Notes under the pieces: generated by a model | The model's database searches: none | What the model was told of the DNA's origin: nothing | Seen by the model: the letters and a program-made list of their open reading frames with translations, nothing else | In this document: piece by piece, positions 1 to 8,710 of the stretch | How the letters are laid out: every line of letters begins with the position of its first letter | How positions within the stretch are numbered: position 1 is the stretch's first letter | NCBI GenBank assembly: GCA_017964325.1 | Contig: JAGCSE010000215.1 | Span: 1 to 17,624 of the forward strand | Reading direction: 5' to 3' | Length of the DNA: 17,624 nt | Origin: Victivallales bacterium | GTDB lineage: Bacteria; Verrucomicrobiota; Lentisphaeria; Oligosphaerales; Oligosphaeraceae | Program-made: the position numbers and the translations under genes

Positions 1-1946
1 TCGGTCTTCTTGATGGTGCCGTTCTTCGTGACCATCACGACATAGGCGTTGTCCACGTCGACCTTCGGGCCCGCGATCATGGCGCGGACTTTTTCATCCG
101 GCTGCAACTGCAGGAGATTGACGAGCGCCTTGCCCTGGCTGTCGCGTGCGCCCTCCGGAATGTCGAAGGCTCGCAGCCAATGCATGAGTCCTTTGTTCGT
201 GAAGAAGAAGATGTAGTCGTGGGTGCAGCAGGTCAGCAGCATCTGGACGTAGTCTTCATCCTTCGTCTTCATGCCTTTGAAGCCCTTGCCGCCACGGTTC
301 TGCGTGTCGTAGGCGTCCGCCGGAACGCGTTTGATGTAACCGGAGGCGGAGATTGGAATCACGCAGATTTCGCGGGCGATGAGATCTTCCATGTTGATTT
401 CGGACTCGCCGGGGACGATGAGCGTACGGCGTGGGTCGGCGTATTTCGCCTTGACATCGATGAGTTCGGAGCGAACGACGGCGATGATTTCGTCGCGAGA
501 TGAGAGCAACTTGTTGTAGTATTCGATCTTACGTTGCAGTTCAGCGTGTTCTGCCTGCAGTTGTTCAACGACAAGTCCTGTCAACTGGAAAAGTCTCATG
601 TCCAGAATCGCTTTCGCCTGGCGGTCGCTGAGGAGGAAACGCTCCATCAACGTCGTGGCGGCGACGTCGCGGTTCGGGGAGTTGCGGATGATGTGGACGA
701 CTTCGTCGATATTCGCCTGCGCAATCAGCAAGCCCTGCACGATGTGGTCGCGCTCTTCGGCGATGCGCAGTTCGTATTTCGTGCGGCGGGTGATGACCTC
801 TTCGCGGTGATCAAGATACGCTTCGAGAATTTGCTTGAGGTTGAGCGTGCGCGGGCGGTTCTTGTCAACTACCAAGAACTGTGCGGGGAGCGTTGTTTCC
901 AACGGTGTCATCGTGTAGAGCTGGTTGAGGATGACGGAGCCCATGGCGCCGCGTTTCACATCGATGATGATGCGGATGCCGACTTCGGAGGAGGAGATGT
1001 CGGTGATGTTCGTGATGCCGACGATGCGCTTTTCATTGACGAGATCGGCGATCTTCTTGACCATTTCCTCTTTATTGACGGCGTAGGGGATTTCCGTGAT
1101 GATGATCTGCTCCTTGCCGTTGGACTCTTCGACGGTCGCCTTGCCGCGCAGATGGACGGAGCCGCGGCCCGTCTCATAAAGTTGGATGATGGAATTGATG
1201 CCTTGGATGATGCCGCCTGTCGGGAAATCCGGGCCGGGCAGCCAACGCATCAGTTCGCGGATGGAAATGCGCGGATTGTCGATAAGAGCGACAGTCGCGT
1301 CAATGACTTCGCCAAGGTTATGCGTCGGGATGTTGGTGGCCATGCCGACACCGATGCCGGTACCGCCGTTGACGAGAATGTTCGGGAAGCGTGCGGGCAG
1401 GACAGCGGGTTCGACGCGCGTTTCGTCGAAGTTGGGAAGCATGTCGACAGTGTCTTTGTCAAGGTCTGCGAGGAGTTCTTCTGCAAGACGTTCGAGACGG
1501 CATTCCGTATAACGGTAAGCGGCTGGCGGGTCACCGTCGATGGAACCAAAATTGCCTTGACCTTCGATGAGCGGGCAGCGCATATTGAAATCCTGCGCCA
1601 TTCGGGCCAGCGTGTCATAGACGGCCTGGTCGCCGTGAGGATGGTAGTTGCCGATGACTTCGCCGACGACTTTCGCGCACTTTTCCGTCTTGTGCGACTT
1701 GCTGAAGCCGAGGTCGTGCATGGCCCAGAGGATGCGGCGATTGCCTGGCTTCAAACCGTCGCGGACATCTGGAATGGCGCGTCCAACGTTCACGGACAGT
1801 GAATATTGGAGGTAGTTGAAATGCATGATCTCCTCAATCGCGGAGAGCTTGTCGTTTTTGCCGATATTCTCTTCCGTGAAACCGAGGGCCTTCTTGTCGA
1901 TTTTGATGTTCTGGTTCTTGGGAGTTTTGGGTGTATCTTCTGACAT
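1..1946 (-). CDS. gyrA: DNA gyrase subunit A (partial, 3' end outside window)
   Basis: Breakage-reunion subunit of DNA gyrase, which with GyrB introduces negative supercoils. The frame stays open from ATG at 1946 to the window edge (648 codons), so the C-terminal beta-pinwheel is incomplete. The N-terminus has a lysine-rich lead of about 30 residues, then the winged-helix breakage-reunion core. The catalytic tyrosine is Tyr146, in AAYRYTE, 39 residues after the quinolone-region position exactly as in E. coli (83 and 122). A GyrA box, QNRGGKG, follows the coiled-coil region; together with the pinwheel repeats it argues for GyrA rather than ParC. The quinolone region reads [10 protein letters not shown]: the usual Ser83 is Gln107 while the Asp87 equivalent (Asp111) is kept. 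The start lies 29 bp after the gyrB stop with only a weak GGGAA ribosome site, so it is probably co-transcribed from the gyrB promoter. Confidence 0.97.
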   Translation of the reverse strand, partial: MSEDTPKTPKNQNIKIDKKALGFTEENIGKNDKLSAIEEIMHFNYLQYSLSVNVGRAIPDVRDGLKPGNRRILWAMHDLGFSKSHKTEKCAKVVGEVIGNYHPHGDQAVYDTLARMAQDFNMRCPLIEGQGNFGSIDGDPPAAYRYTECRLERLAEELLADLDKDTVDMLPNFDETRVEPAVLPARFPNILVNGGTGIGVGMATNIPTHNLGEVIDATVALIDNPRISIRELMRWLPGPDFPTGGIIQGINSIIQLYETGRGSVHLRGKATVEESNGKEQIIITEIPYAVNKEEMVKKIADLVNEKRIVGITNITDISSSEVGIRIIIDVKRGAMGSVILNQLYTMTPLETTLPAQFLVVDKNRPRTLNLKQILEAYLDHREEVITRRTKYELRIAEERDHIVQGLLIAQANIDEVVHIIRNSPNRDVAATTLMERFLLSDRQAKAILDMRLFQLTGLVVEQLQAEHAELQRKIEYYNKLLSSRDEIIAVVRSELIDVKAKYADPRRTLIVPGESEINMEDLIAREICVIPISASGYIKRVPADAYDTQNRGGKGFKGMKTKDEDYVQMLLTCCTHDYIFFFTNKGLMHWLRAFDIPEGARDSQGKALVNLLQLQPDEKVRAMIAGPKVDVDNAYVVMVTKNGTIKKT

Positions 1947-1975
1947 GGTGTGTTATTTCCCGTTTTTTAAGATGC

Positions 1976-4585
<2,610 letters not shown>

Positions 4586-4587
4586 TT

Positions 4588-4615
4588 ACTATACTTTATA
4601 ATTATAAAAATACAA
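4588..4615 (-). promoter_or_regulatory. Candidate promoter of gyrBA
   Basis: The minus strand shows two possible -10 boxes in an AT-rich stretch about 50-70 nt before the gyrB start. One is TATAGT at 4588-4593, with TTGTAT at 4610-4615 as a -35 after a 16-bp spacer. The other is a perfect TATAAT at 4601-4606, whose -35 position would fall inside the alternating CG tract at 4620-4648. Both give a short 5' leader. Which one is used cannot be decided from sequence. Confidence 0.45.
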
Positions 4616-4619
4616 GTGG

Positions 4620-4648
4620 ACGCGCGCGTGCGCACACGCGTATGCGCG
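4620..4648. other. Z-DNA-prone alternating purine-pyrimidine tract
   Basis: Every base from 4620 to 4648 alternates purine and pyrimidine: 29 bp made mostly of CG and CA/TG steps, with one TA step. Such tracts adopt left-handed Z-DNA under negative supercoiling. It ends just upstream of the gyrB promoter elements and is bordered by AT-rich DNA on one side and A-tracts on the other. The alternation is seen directly; any regulatory role is inference. Confidence 0.75.
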
Positions 4649-4663
4649 AAAAAACAGAAAAAA

Positions 4664-4681
4664 ACGGATGGGACGGATTGG
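4664..4681. repeat. GGGAC-type nonamer pair
   Basis: Two adjacent 9-bp units, ACGGATGGG and ACGGATTGG, followed by a third partial unit starting ACG. The 7-of-9 and better match at fixed 9-bp spacing is like the other short-period repeats in this window. A related pair lies in inverted orientation at 4754-4771. Confidence 0.5.
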
Positions 4682-4753
4682 ACGACCATTGTGGAATGCC
4701 AGATGAGGCAGTAGATGCAATAGCCACAGAGGGTGGCAGTGGCAGTAAAAAAC

Positions 4754-4771
4754 AGTCCCGTTAGTCCCAGA
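4754..4771. repeat. Inverted GGGAC-type nonamer pair
   Basis: Two 9-bp units, AGTCCCGTT and AGTCCCAGA, share AGTCCC. Read on the other strand they carry GGGACT, matching the GGGAC core of the pair at 4664-4681, so the two pairs form a loose inverted repeat across 72 bp. Apart from the terminator beside the tRNAs, I see nothing else in 4649-4794. Confidence 0.4.
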
Positions 4772-4794
4772 GAACGCCATTTTGGCCAAACGCC

Positions 4795-4827
4795 AAAAAG
4801 CCCAATCATCAATGATGACTGGGCTTT
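4795..4827 (-). terminator. Intrinsic terminator after the tRNA-Asp pair
   Basis: A nearly perfect inverted repeat: arms 4797-4811 and 4813-4827 are complementary over 15 positions with a single mismatch, which becomes a G-U pair in the minus-strand RNA. The core is AAAGCCCA pairing with TGGGCTTT. On the minus strand the hairpin ends in five T residues (plus-strand AAAAA at 4795-4799), as expected for Rho-independent termination. It lies just downstream of the tRNA at 4833-4909 and insulates gyrBA from tRNA transcription. Confidence 0.85.
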
Positions 4828-4832
4828 AGATT

Positions 4833-4909
4833 TGGCGGAGTTGACGAGGCTCGAACTCGCAACCTTCGCCGTGACAGGGCGATGCTCTAACCAATTGCGC
4901 TACAACTCC
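4833..4909 (-). tRNA. tRNA-Asp(GTC), copy 1
   Basis: A 77-nt tRNA on the minus strand including an encoded 3' CCA (4833-4835). It folds into a 7-bp acceptor (GGAGTTG with CAACTCC), a D arm containing TTGGTTAGA, a 5-bp anticodon stem (TCGCC with GGCGA) around loop CTGTCAC, and a T arm with loop TTCGAGC. The anticodon GTC occupies 4873-4875, giving aspartate; the loop is the same as in E. coli tRNA-Asp. The D stem appears to hold one non-Watson-Crick G-A pair. Confidence 0.96.
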
Positions 4910-4930
4910 GTTTTGCGCATTTTAAAAACC

Positions 4931-5007
4931 TGGCGGAGTTGACGAGGCTCGAACTCGCAACCTTCGCCGTGACAGGGCGATGCTCTAACCAATTGCGCTA
5001 CAACTCC
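4931..5007 (-). tRNA. tRNA-Asp(GTC), copy 2
   Basis: A second tRNA identical over all 77 bases to the copy at 4833-4909, including the encoded CCA. The anticodon GTC is at 4971-4973. The copies are separated by 21 bp without a terminator, so they are probably processed from one precursor ending at the hairpin at 4795-4827. This copy is upstream in the direction of transcription. Confidence 0.96.
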
Positions 5008-5093
5008 AGGTTTTTATCAATTGTCGGTTTGCACCGACGTCATTTAAATTACCGCCATTTCCGCAAAATACAAACTATTGGCGGAATTTTTTT
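5008..5093. other. Leader region upstream of the tRNA-Asp pair, with hairpins
   Basis: A non-coding stretch between the tRNAs and the moxR end. It holds a perfect 6-bp hairpin, GTCGGT at 5023-5028 with ACCGAC at 5033-5038, whose minus-strand loop is GCAA (a GNRA tetraloop). It also holds two competing stems: CCGCCA 5052-5057 with TGGCGG 5079-5084, or TTCCGC 5059-5064 with GCGGAA 5081-5086. A weak minus-strand promoter (TTGTAT, 16 bp, TAATTT) could drive the tRNAs. No strong terminator follows moxR in its direction of transcription. Confidence 0.35.
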
Positions 5094-5120
5094 CCAGATT
5101 TTCTAGATTTTCTAGATTAT
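5094..5120. repeat. CTAGA-type nonamers, three units
   Basis: Three consecutive 9-bp units: CCAGATTTT, CTAGATTTT, CTAGATTAT. The CTAGA core and the 9-bp period match the long array at the right edge of the window (unit CTAGAATCT). The set lies about 50 bp past the moxR stop codon in the direction of transcription. Confidence 0.7.
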
Positions 5121-5152
5121 TTTGCTGCTATCACTCAAAGGCAAGTAATTAT

Positions 5153-5173
5153 CATTAGGCATTAAGCATTAAT
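5153..5173. repeat. TTAATG heptamers overlapping the moxR stop codon
   Basis: Three 7-bp units on the plus strand: CATTAGG, CATTAAG, CATTAAT. Read along moxR these are ATTAATG, CTTAATG, CCTAATG, and the moxR TAA stop (5169-5171) lies inside the first. The first two are identical to the first two heptamers at the rnfE stop (17480-17493). Confidence 0.7.
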
Positions 5174-6512
5174 AATCTTTTGCGGACGGTTCTGGGCAGT
5201 TCTCCAAAAGGCGGCGGACGATGTCATCCGTCGTAATACCTTCAGAATCGGCCGTAAAATTGGTGAAGAGGCGGTGCCGCAGGACCGGCAGGGCGAGAGC
5301 CTTCACGTCGTTGCATGACACGTTGACGCGGCCTTGCAGGACGGCACGTGCCTTTGCGCCAAGGACGAGACACTGCGCGGCACGTGGCCCCGCGCCACAG
5401 TGGATGTTCTGCCTGATGAAATCAGGAGCCTCCGTGGATTTCGGACGCGTCATGCGAACGAGTCGCGTCGCGTATTTGACGACATGTGGCGAGACGGGCA
5501 GGTCGCGGACGATGGCCTGGATGCGGACGAGATCGTCTGCGGAGAGGACTTGCGCGAGATCGACCTGCTTGCGGGTCGTTGTCGCCATGACAATTTGTTC
5601 TTCTTCATCCGCTTCAGGATAATCGACGAGAATGTTGAACATGAAACGGTCCAACTGCGCTTCTGGAAGCGGATAGGTGCCTTCCTGTTCAAGGGGGTTC
5701 TGTGTCGCCAAGACGAAGAAGGGCGGCGGCAGCTTGAATAATTGATTTGCAGCCGTAACCTGCTTCTCCTGCATGGCTTCCAGGAGGGCGGCCTGCGTCT
5801 TTGGCGGCGTGCGGTTGATTTCATCTGCCAATAGCATATTCGTGAAGACAGGGCCTTTGATGAAACGGAACGACCGTTTGCCCTGTTCATCGACATCTAA
5901 AATGTCGGTTCCGATGATGTCGGAGGGCATGAGATCGGGCGTGAACTGGACGCGTTTGAATTGCAATTTGAGGATTTTGGCGAGAGTGGAGACCATTAAT
6001 GTCTTGGCGAGGCCAGGCAGTCCGATCATGAGACAGTGGCCGCCGGCGGCCACGGCGATGAGCAGTTCCTGTGCGACTTGCTGCTGGCCGACGATGACAC
6101 GGCCGAACTCGGACAGCACCCGCGTGGTGACTTTGCCGATGGATTTCACGTCTTCGGGATTGATATCCGTTGTGTTCGAAAACGTGATGCGTTCGGGAGA
6201 GGTTGGTGTAACGACGGCGATTTCATCGCCTGGCTCGAAACGGACGATGACCTGTCCGAACTGGATGTCACAAGTCGTTTTCAAAAGGCAGCTTTGCATG
6301 CTTTGGCCGTTGACGATGATGCCATTCTGGCTGCCGAGATCATCCAATTTCCATGCGCCCGACACAAGCGTGAATGCGGCGTGCTGACGGGAGATGCTGC
6401 CATGGCTGATGACGATGTCACAGCCTTCGATTCGTCCGAGGACGATTCGTCCTCCATCGAATTGGTATTCCTGCCCTGCATTCGGGCCTTCAATGACTGT
6501 CAGTTTCGCCAT
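5169..6512 (-). CDS. FHA domain-MoxR AAA+ ATPase fusion
   Basis: A 447-residue protein with two parts. Residues about 1-95 form an FHA phosphothreonine-binding domain (LGRIEGCDIVI, SISRQHAAF, LGSQNG-VNG). Residues about 120-440 form a MoxR-family AAA+ ATPase: Walker A GLPGLAKT with Lys170, Walker B LLADEINR with Asp230/Glu231, then TPPKTQAALLEAMQE and the sensor block FVLATQNPLEQEGTYPLPEAQLDRF. MoxR ATPases act as chaperones that activate or assemble partner proteins, often with von Willebrand factor A proteins. Here no DUF58 or VWA gene is adjacent. GGAG about 11 nt before the ATG supports the start. It is last in a four-gene minus-strand string, 111 bp after the deacetylase, so it may also have its own promoter. 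The FHA part suggests recruitment by Ser/Thr phosphorylation. Confidence 0.93.
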   Translation of the reverse strand: MAKLTVIEGPNAGQEYQFDGGRIVLGRIEGCDIVISHGSISRQHAAFTLVSGAWKLDDLGSQNGIIVNGQSMQSCLLKTTCDIQFGQVIVRFEPGDEIAVVTPTSPERITFSNTTDINPEDVKSIGKVTTRVLSEFGRVIVGQQQVAQELLIAVAAGGHCLMIGLPGLAKTLMVSTLAKILKLQFKRVQFTPDLMPSDIIGTDILDVDEQGKRSFRFIKGPVFTNMLLADEINRTPPKTQAALLEAMQEKQVTAANQLFKLPPPFFVLATQNPLEQEGTYPLPEAQLDRFMFNILVDYPEADEEEQIVMATTTRKQVDLAQVLSADDLVRIQAIVRDLPVSPHVVKYATRLVRMTRPKSTEAPDFIRQNIHCGAGPRAAQCLVLGAKARAVLQGRVNVSCNDVKALALPVLRHRLFTNFTADSEGITTDDIVRRLLENCPEPSAKDY

Positions 6513-6567
6513 GGCTGGATTCTCCGTGGTGTTTGATGAATTATGATGCGAGACTAGCTCTTTTTAA

Positions 6568-6620
6568 CGCAGAGACATTAAGTCGCTGAGGTGCAGAGTA
6601 TTAGATGCGGATCGCAGAGG
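6568..6620. repeat. Degenerate GCAGAG repeats between moxR and the deacetylase
   Basis: GCAGAG occurs three times in about 50 bp, as CGCAGAG at 6568-6574, TGCAGAG at 6592-6598 and CGCAGAGG at 6613-6620. A related CGCTGAGG starts at 6584. The arrangement looks like a decayed short tandem repeat, with irregular spacing. The rest of the 111-bp spacer shows only a weak CATAAT (minus strand, 6540-6545). Confidence 0.35.
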
Positions 6621-6623
6621 TGA

Positions 6624-7409
6624 TTACAGCTTAATGGTTTCACCGGCCTTGATGGAGCGTAGGTCGTTGTCCACGGTGAACCAGATTTCTGTGGCTGTGG
6701 GGTTGTACAGCATGGTGCCGTCTGTTGAGACGTCGAGGGCGCGGATGGCCTTGACGTAGCGGCATATTTCGATGTTGGTGGCATACCAGACGTCGGGCTT
6801 GCCGCTCATTTGTTCGCAGAAGTTTTCGATGTCTTCCCAATTATTGTTGTTGTCGAACTCGTAGGCGTGGCCCCAGACGAAGAAGACGGCGAGCGGATAT
6901 TTGATGTTAAGGAAATTAGGGATGAGCGGCAGAGCGTCGCGATGATGGCATGTAGGATGCCATGCGAGGAAATCGTTGGGCAGTCCGAAGCTCTTGGTTG
7001 CGGCGGTCGTACGGCAGCAGTGGATGCCGGCGGCGCGGAGCGTGGCGATGGCTTCATCGTTGTAAGTGCCGTAGGGATAGGACATGGAGAGGACGGGATA
7101 GCCGGCAAGTTCTTCAAGGCGTTTGCGGTCTTCCCAGACTTCGCGCATAATTTCGCCGTGGGGGAGGCGTTCAAGGAAGGGATGCGTGACGGCGTGGCAG
7201 GAGACTTCGTGACCTGCGTAGAGCGTGGCGACTTCTTCCGGATTGATCTTGCCTTTGTTGCCGAAAGTGGAGGAGTTGAGGTGGAACGTGCCTTTGATGT
7301 TATGGCGGTTGAAGATATCGACGAGACGGCGGTCGGCGACGACTCCGTCGTCATAGCTCATGGTCAAAGCTTTGTTTTTGCCTTCAGGGAAGAGGAAACG
7401 TGTTCTCAT
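6624..7409 (-). CDS. NodB-type polysaccharide deacetylase (CE4 family)
   Basis: A 261-residue NodB-homology domain with the metal-dependent deacetylase motifs. Motif 1 is SYDDG with Asp20/Asp21. Motif 2 is SCHAVTHP with His72 and His76 as zinc ligands. Motif 3 is SYPYGTY, and a late WGHAYEF block (FFVWGHAYEF) carries the catalytic histidine region. Family members remove N- or O-acetyl groups from chitin-like, peptidoglycan or exopolysaccharide sugars; the substrate cannot be read from sequence. No signal peptide or membrane segment is visible, so a cytoplasmic or non-classically exported protein is implied. AAGGA about 9 nt before the ATG supports the start. It lies 20 bp downstream of the HD protein gene and is probably co-transcribed. 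The length is short for the family but complete in motifs. Confidence 0.9.
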   Translation of the reverse strand: MRTRFLFPEGKNKALTMSYDDGVVADRRLVDIFNRHNIKGTFHLNSSTFGNKGKINPEEVATLYAGHEVSCHAVTHPFLERLPHGEIMREVWEDRKRLEELAGYPVLSMSYPYGTYNDEAIATLRAAGIHCCRTTAATKSFGLPNDFLAWHPTCHHRDALPLIPNFLNIKYPLAVFFVWGHAYEFDNNNNWEDIENFCEQMSGKPDVWYATNIEICRYVKAIRALDVSTDGTMLYNPTATEIWFTVDNDLRSIKAGETIKL

Positions 7410-7429
7410 GGTGTGTCCTTTTGTTGTGG

Positions 7430-8692
7430 TTATTCTTTGATTATCGTGTTTTCAAGAATGATTCTTTCGATGTGTCCAGGCTTCTGGGAGAGCTTTTCGC
7501 GGGCGGAGGAGGGGGCGACAAGACGGATGGCGAATGTCCGCAAGTAGTCGCTTTCGAGTGAGTTGAGGTGGTCTTGGTCGTTTTCAAGAAGCCAGAAATC
7601 GTGTTGGGAGCGGCTGGATGAGAAGACGCGCAGGTCTTTGGGGAGGAGCTTCTTGAAATATGGCATGGCGGCGAATAGGATGTCGCCTGGCTCGCAGCCG
7701 AGTTCGAGGGCGATTTCATCTTCGAGCGCGATAAGTTTCTTGTAATCTTGTGCATAGAGCGAGAAATCATGCAGGGAGGGCTGCAACCATTCGCTGACGG
7801 CGATTGGCTTGTCCGCTTGCCGTTCCACGTAGCCGTAACCCATTGGCTTGATGGCAAAGAAGGTTTTGTAGAGGTCGCGTTTGCGGAGGGCGTCCACGAG
7901 TTTCCGCGAGACGGGATGCTCGACGGTTTCGAGCCAGTTTTCGAGCTGGCTGTCCGTCATGTCCCAAAGGGAGTCGCCTGTGTCCTGTCGCAATGCAAGC
8001 TCTTGCTGTACGGCGCGTTGCAGCATCCTCTGCGCGGCAAGGGCGGTTTTGTTGAGGTAACCGTGCTGATGGAGATAGGAGTAGAATTTTTGGAGCTGTT
8101 TGGCGTCTTCGATGAATTTCTGTTCGATGGCGAGGCCGTCGTATGTAAAGACGGTGTAGAATTGAAGCTTTTCGATGTCGGGTGTGCCATGGAAACCGAT
8201 ATGGAGGGCGTCTCGCATGAGATAATCGAGCTTGTCTGTGCCGAGATTGCGGTCGGAAATCCAATTGGCGAGTGTGATTTCGCCTTTGAGCATTCTCATC
8301 ATGTCGTTTGGGGAGATGCCGCAGGCGGCGATGGGTTCGGCCATGTCGCGGATTCGGCGAAGGCCGCGTTCATGGTGGTCGCCAGGGAGGACGGATTCGA
8401 TTTGGTGGGAGAAGGGGCCATGGCCGATGTCATGGAGGAGGGCGAAGCCCTGCAGAAGCTGCGCTTCGTCGTGAGTGAACTTTTGGATGCGGCAGAGTCG
8501 TTGCGTGAGGGCGAGGACTCCAATGGCGTGCTCAAAGCGTGTATGGACGGCTCCTGGAAATACCAAATAGTTGATTCCAAGCTGTTTGCGTTCACGCAAC
8601 CGCTGGAAGTGCGGATGTTCGATGATCGGGAGAAAATCCGCGATATCGACAGGCGGCGTTGCGGGAATGCAGATGGACTTTTGGGGAGTCAT
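7430..8692 (-). CDS. SAMHD1-like HD-domain phosphohydrolase
   Basis: A 420-residue HD-superfamily enzyme with strong local likeness to the catalytic core of SAMHD1 and bacterial COG1078 proteins: RLRERKQLG, YLVFPGAVHTRFEHAIGV, LLHDIGHGPFSH and TDKLDYLMRD. The metal ligands of SAMHD1 (His167, His206, Asp207, Asp311) correspond to His55, His87, Asp88 and Asp153, and the spacing of the later pairs is compatible with the family. A dNTP triphosphohydrolase or other phosphohydrolase activity is expected; the real substrate is unknown. The C-terminal 250 residues are helical and include a second conserved region in this family. The start lies 18 bp after the helicase stop with no recognisable Shine-Dalgarno sequence, which suggests coupled translation with the helicase. 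Confidence 0.92.
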   Translation of the reverse strand: MTPQKSICIPATPPVDIADFLPIIEHPHFQRLRERKQLGINYLVFPGAVHTRFEHAIGVLALTQRLCRIQKFTHDEAQLLQGFALLHDIGHGPFSHQIESVLPGDHHERGLRRIRDMAEPIAACGISPNDMMRMLKGEITLANWISDRNLGTDKLDYLMRDALHIGFHGTPDIEKLQFYTVFTYDGLAIEQKFIEDAKQLQKFYSYLHQHGYLNKTALAAQRMLQRAVQQELALRQDTGDSLWDMTDSQLENWLETVEHPVSRKLVDALRKRDLYKTFFAIKPMGYGYVERQADKPIAVSEWLQPSLHDFSLYAQDYKKLIALEDEIALELGCEPGDILFAAMPYFKKLLPKDLRVFSSSRSQHDFWLLENDQDHLNSLESDYLRTFAIRLVAPSSAREKLSQKPGHIERIILENTIIKE

Positions 8693-8710
8693 GGGGCGGG
8701 TGGGAAATGG

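Noticed and set aside
534..1802. Plus-strand open frame of 422 codons
   Set aside because: It is antisense to gyrA, whose product is clearly recognisable on the minus strand. The translation matches no known fold and is rich in Asp/Val runs typical of an antisense shadow.
4833..5173. Integrated element at the tRNA-Asp genes
   Set aside because: No integrase, no partial tRNA repeat and no attachment-site duplication beyond the complete second tRNA copy.
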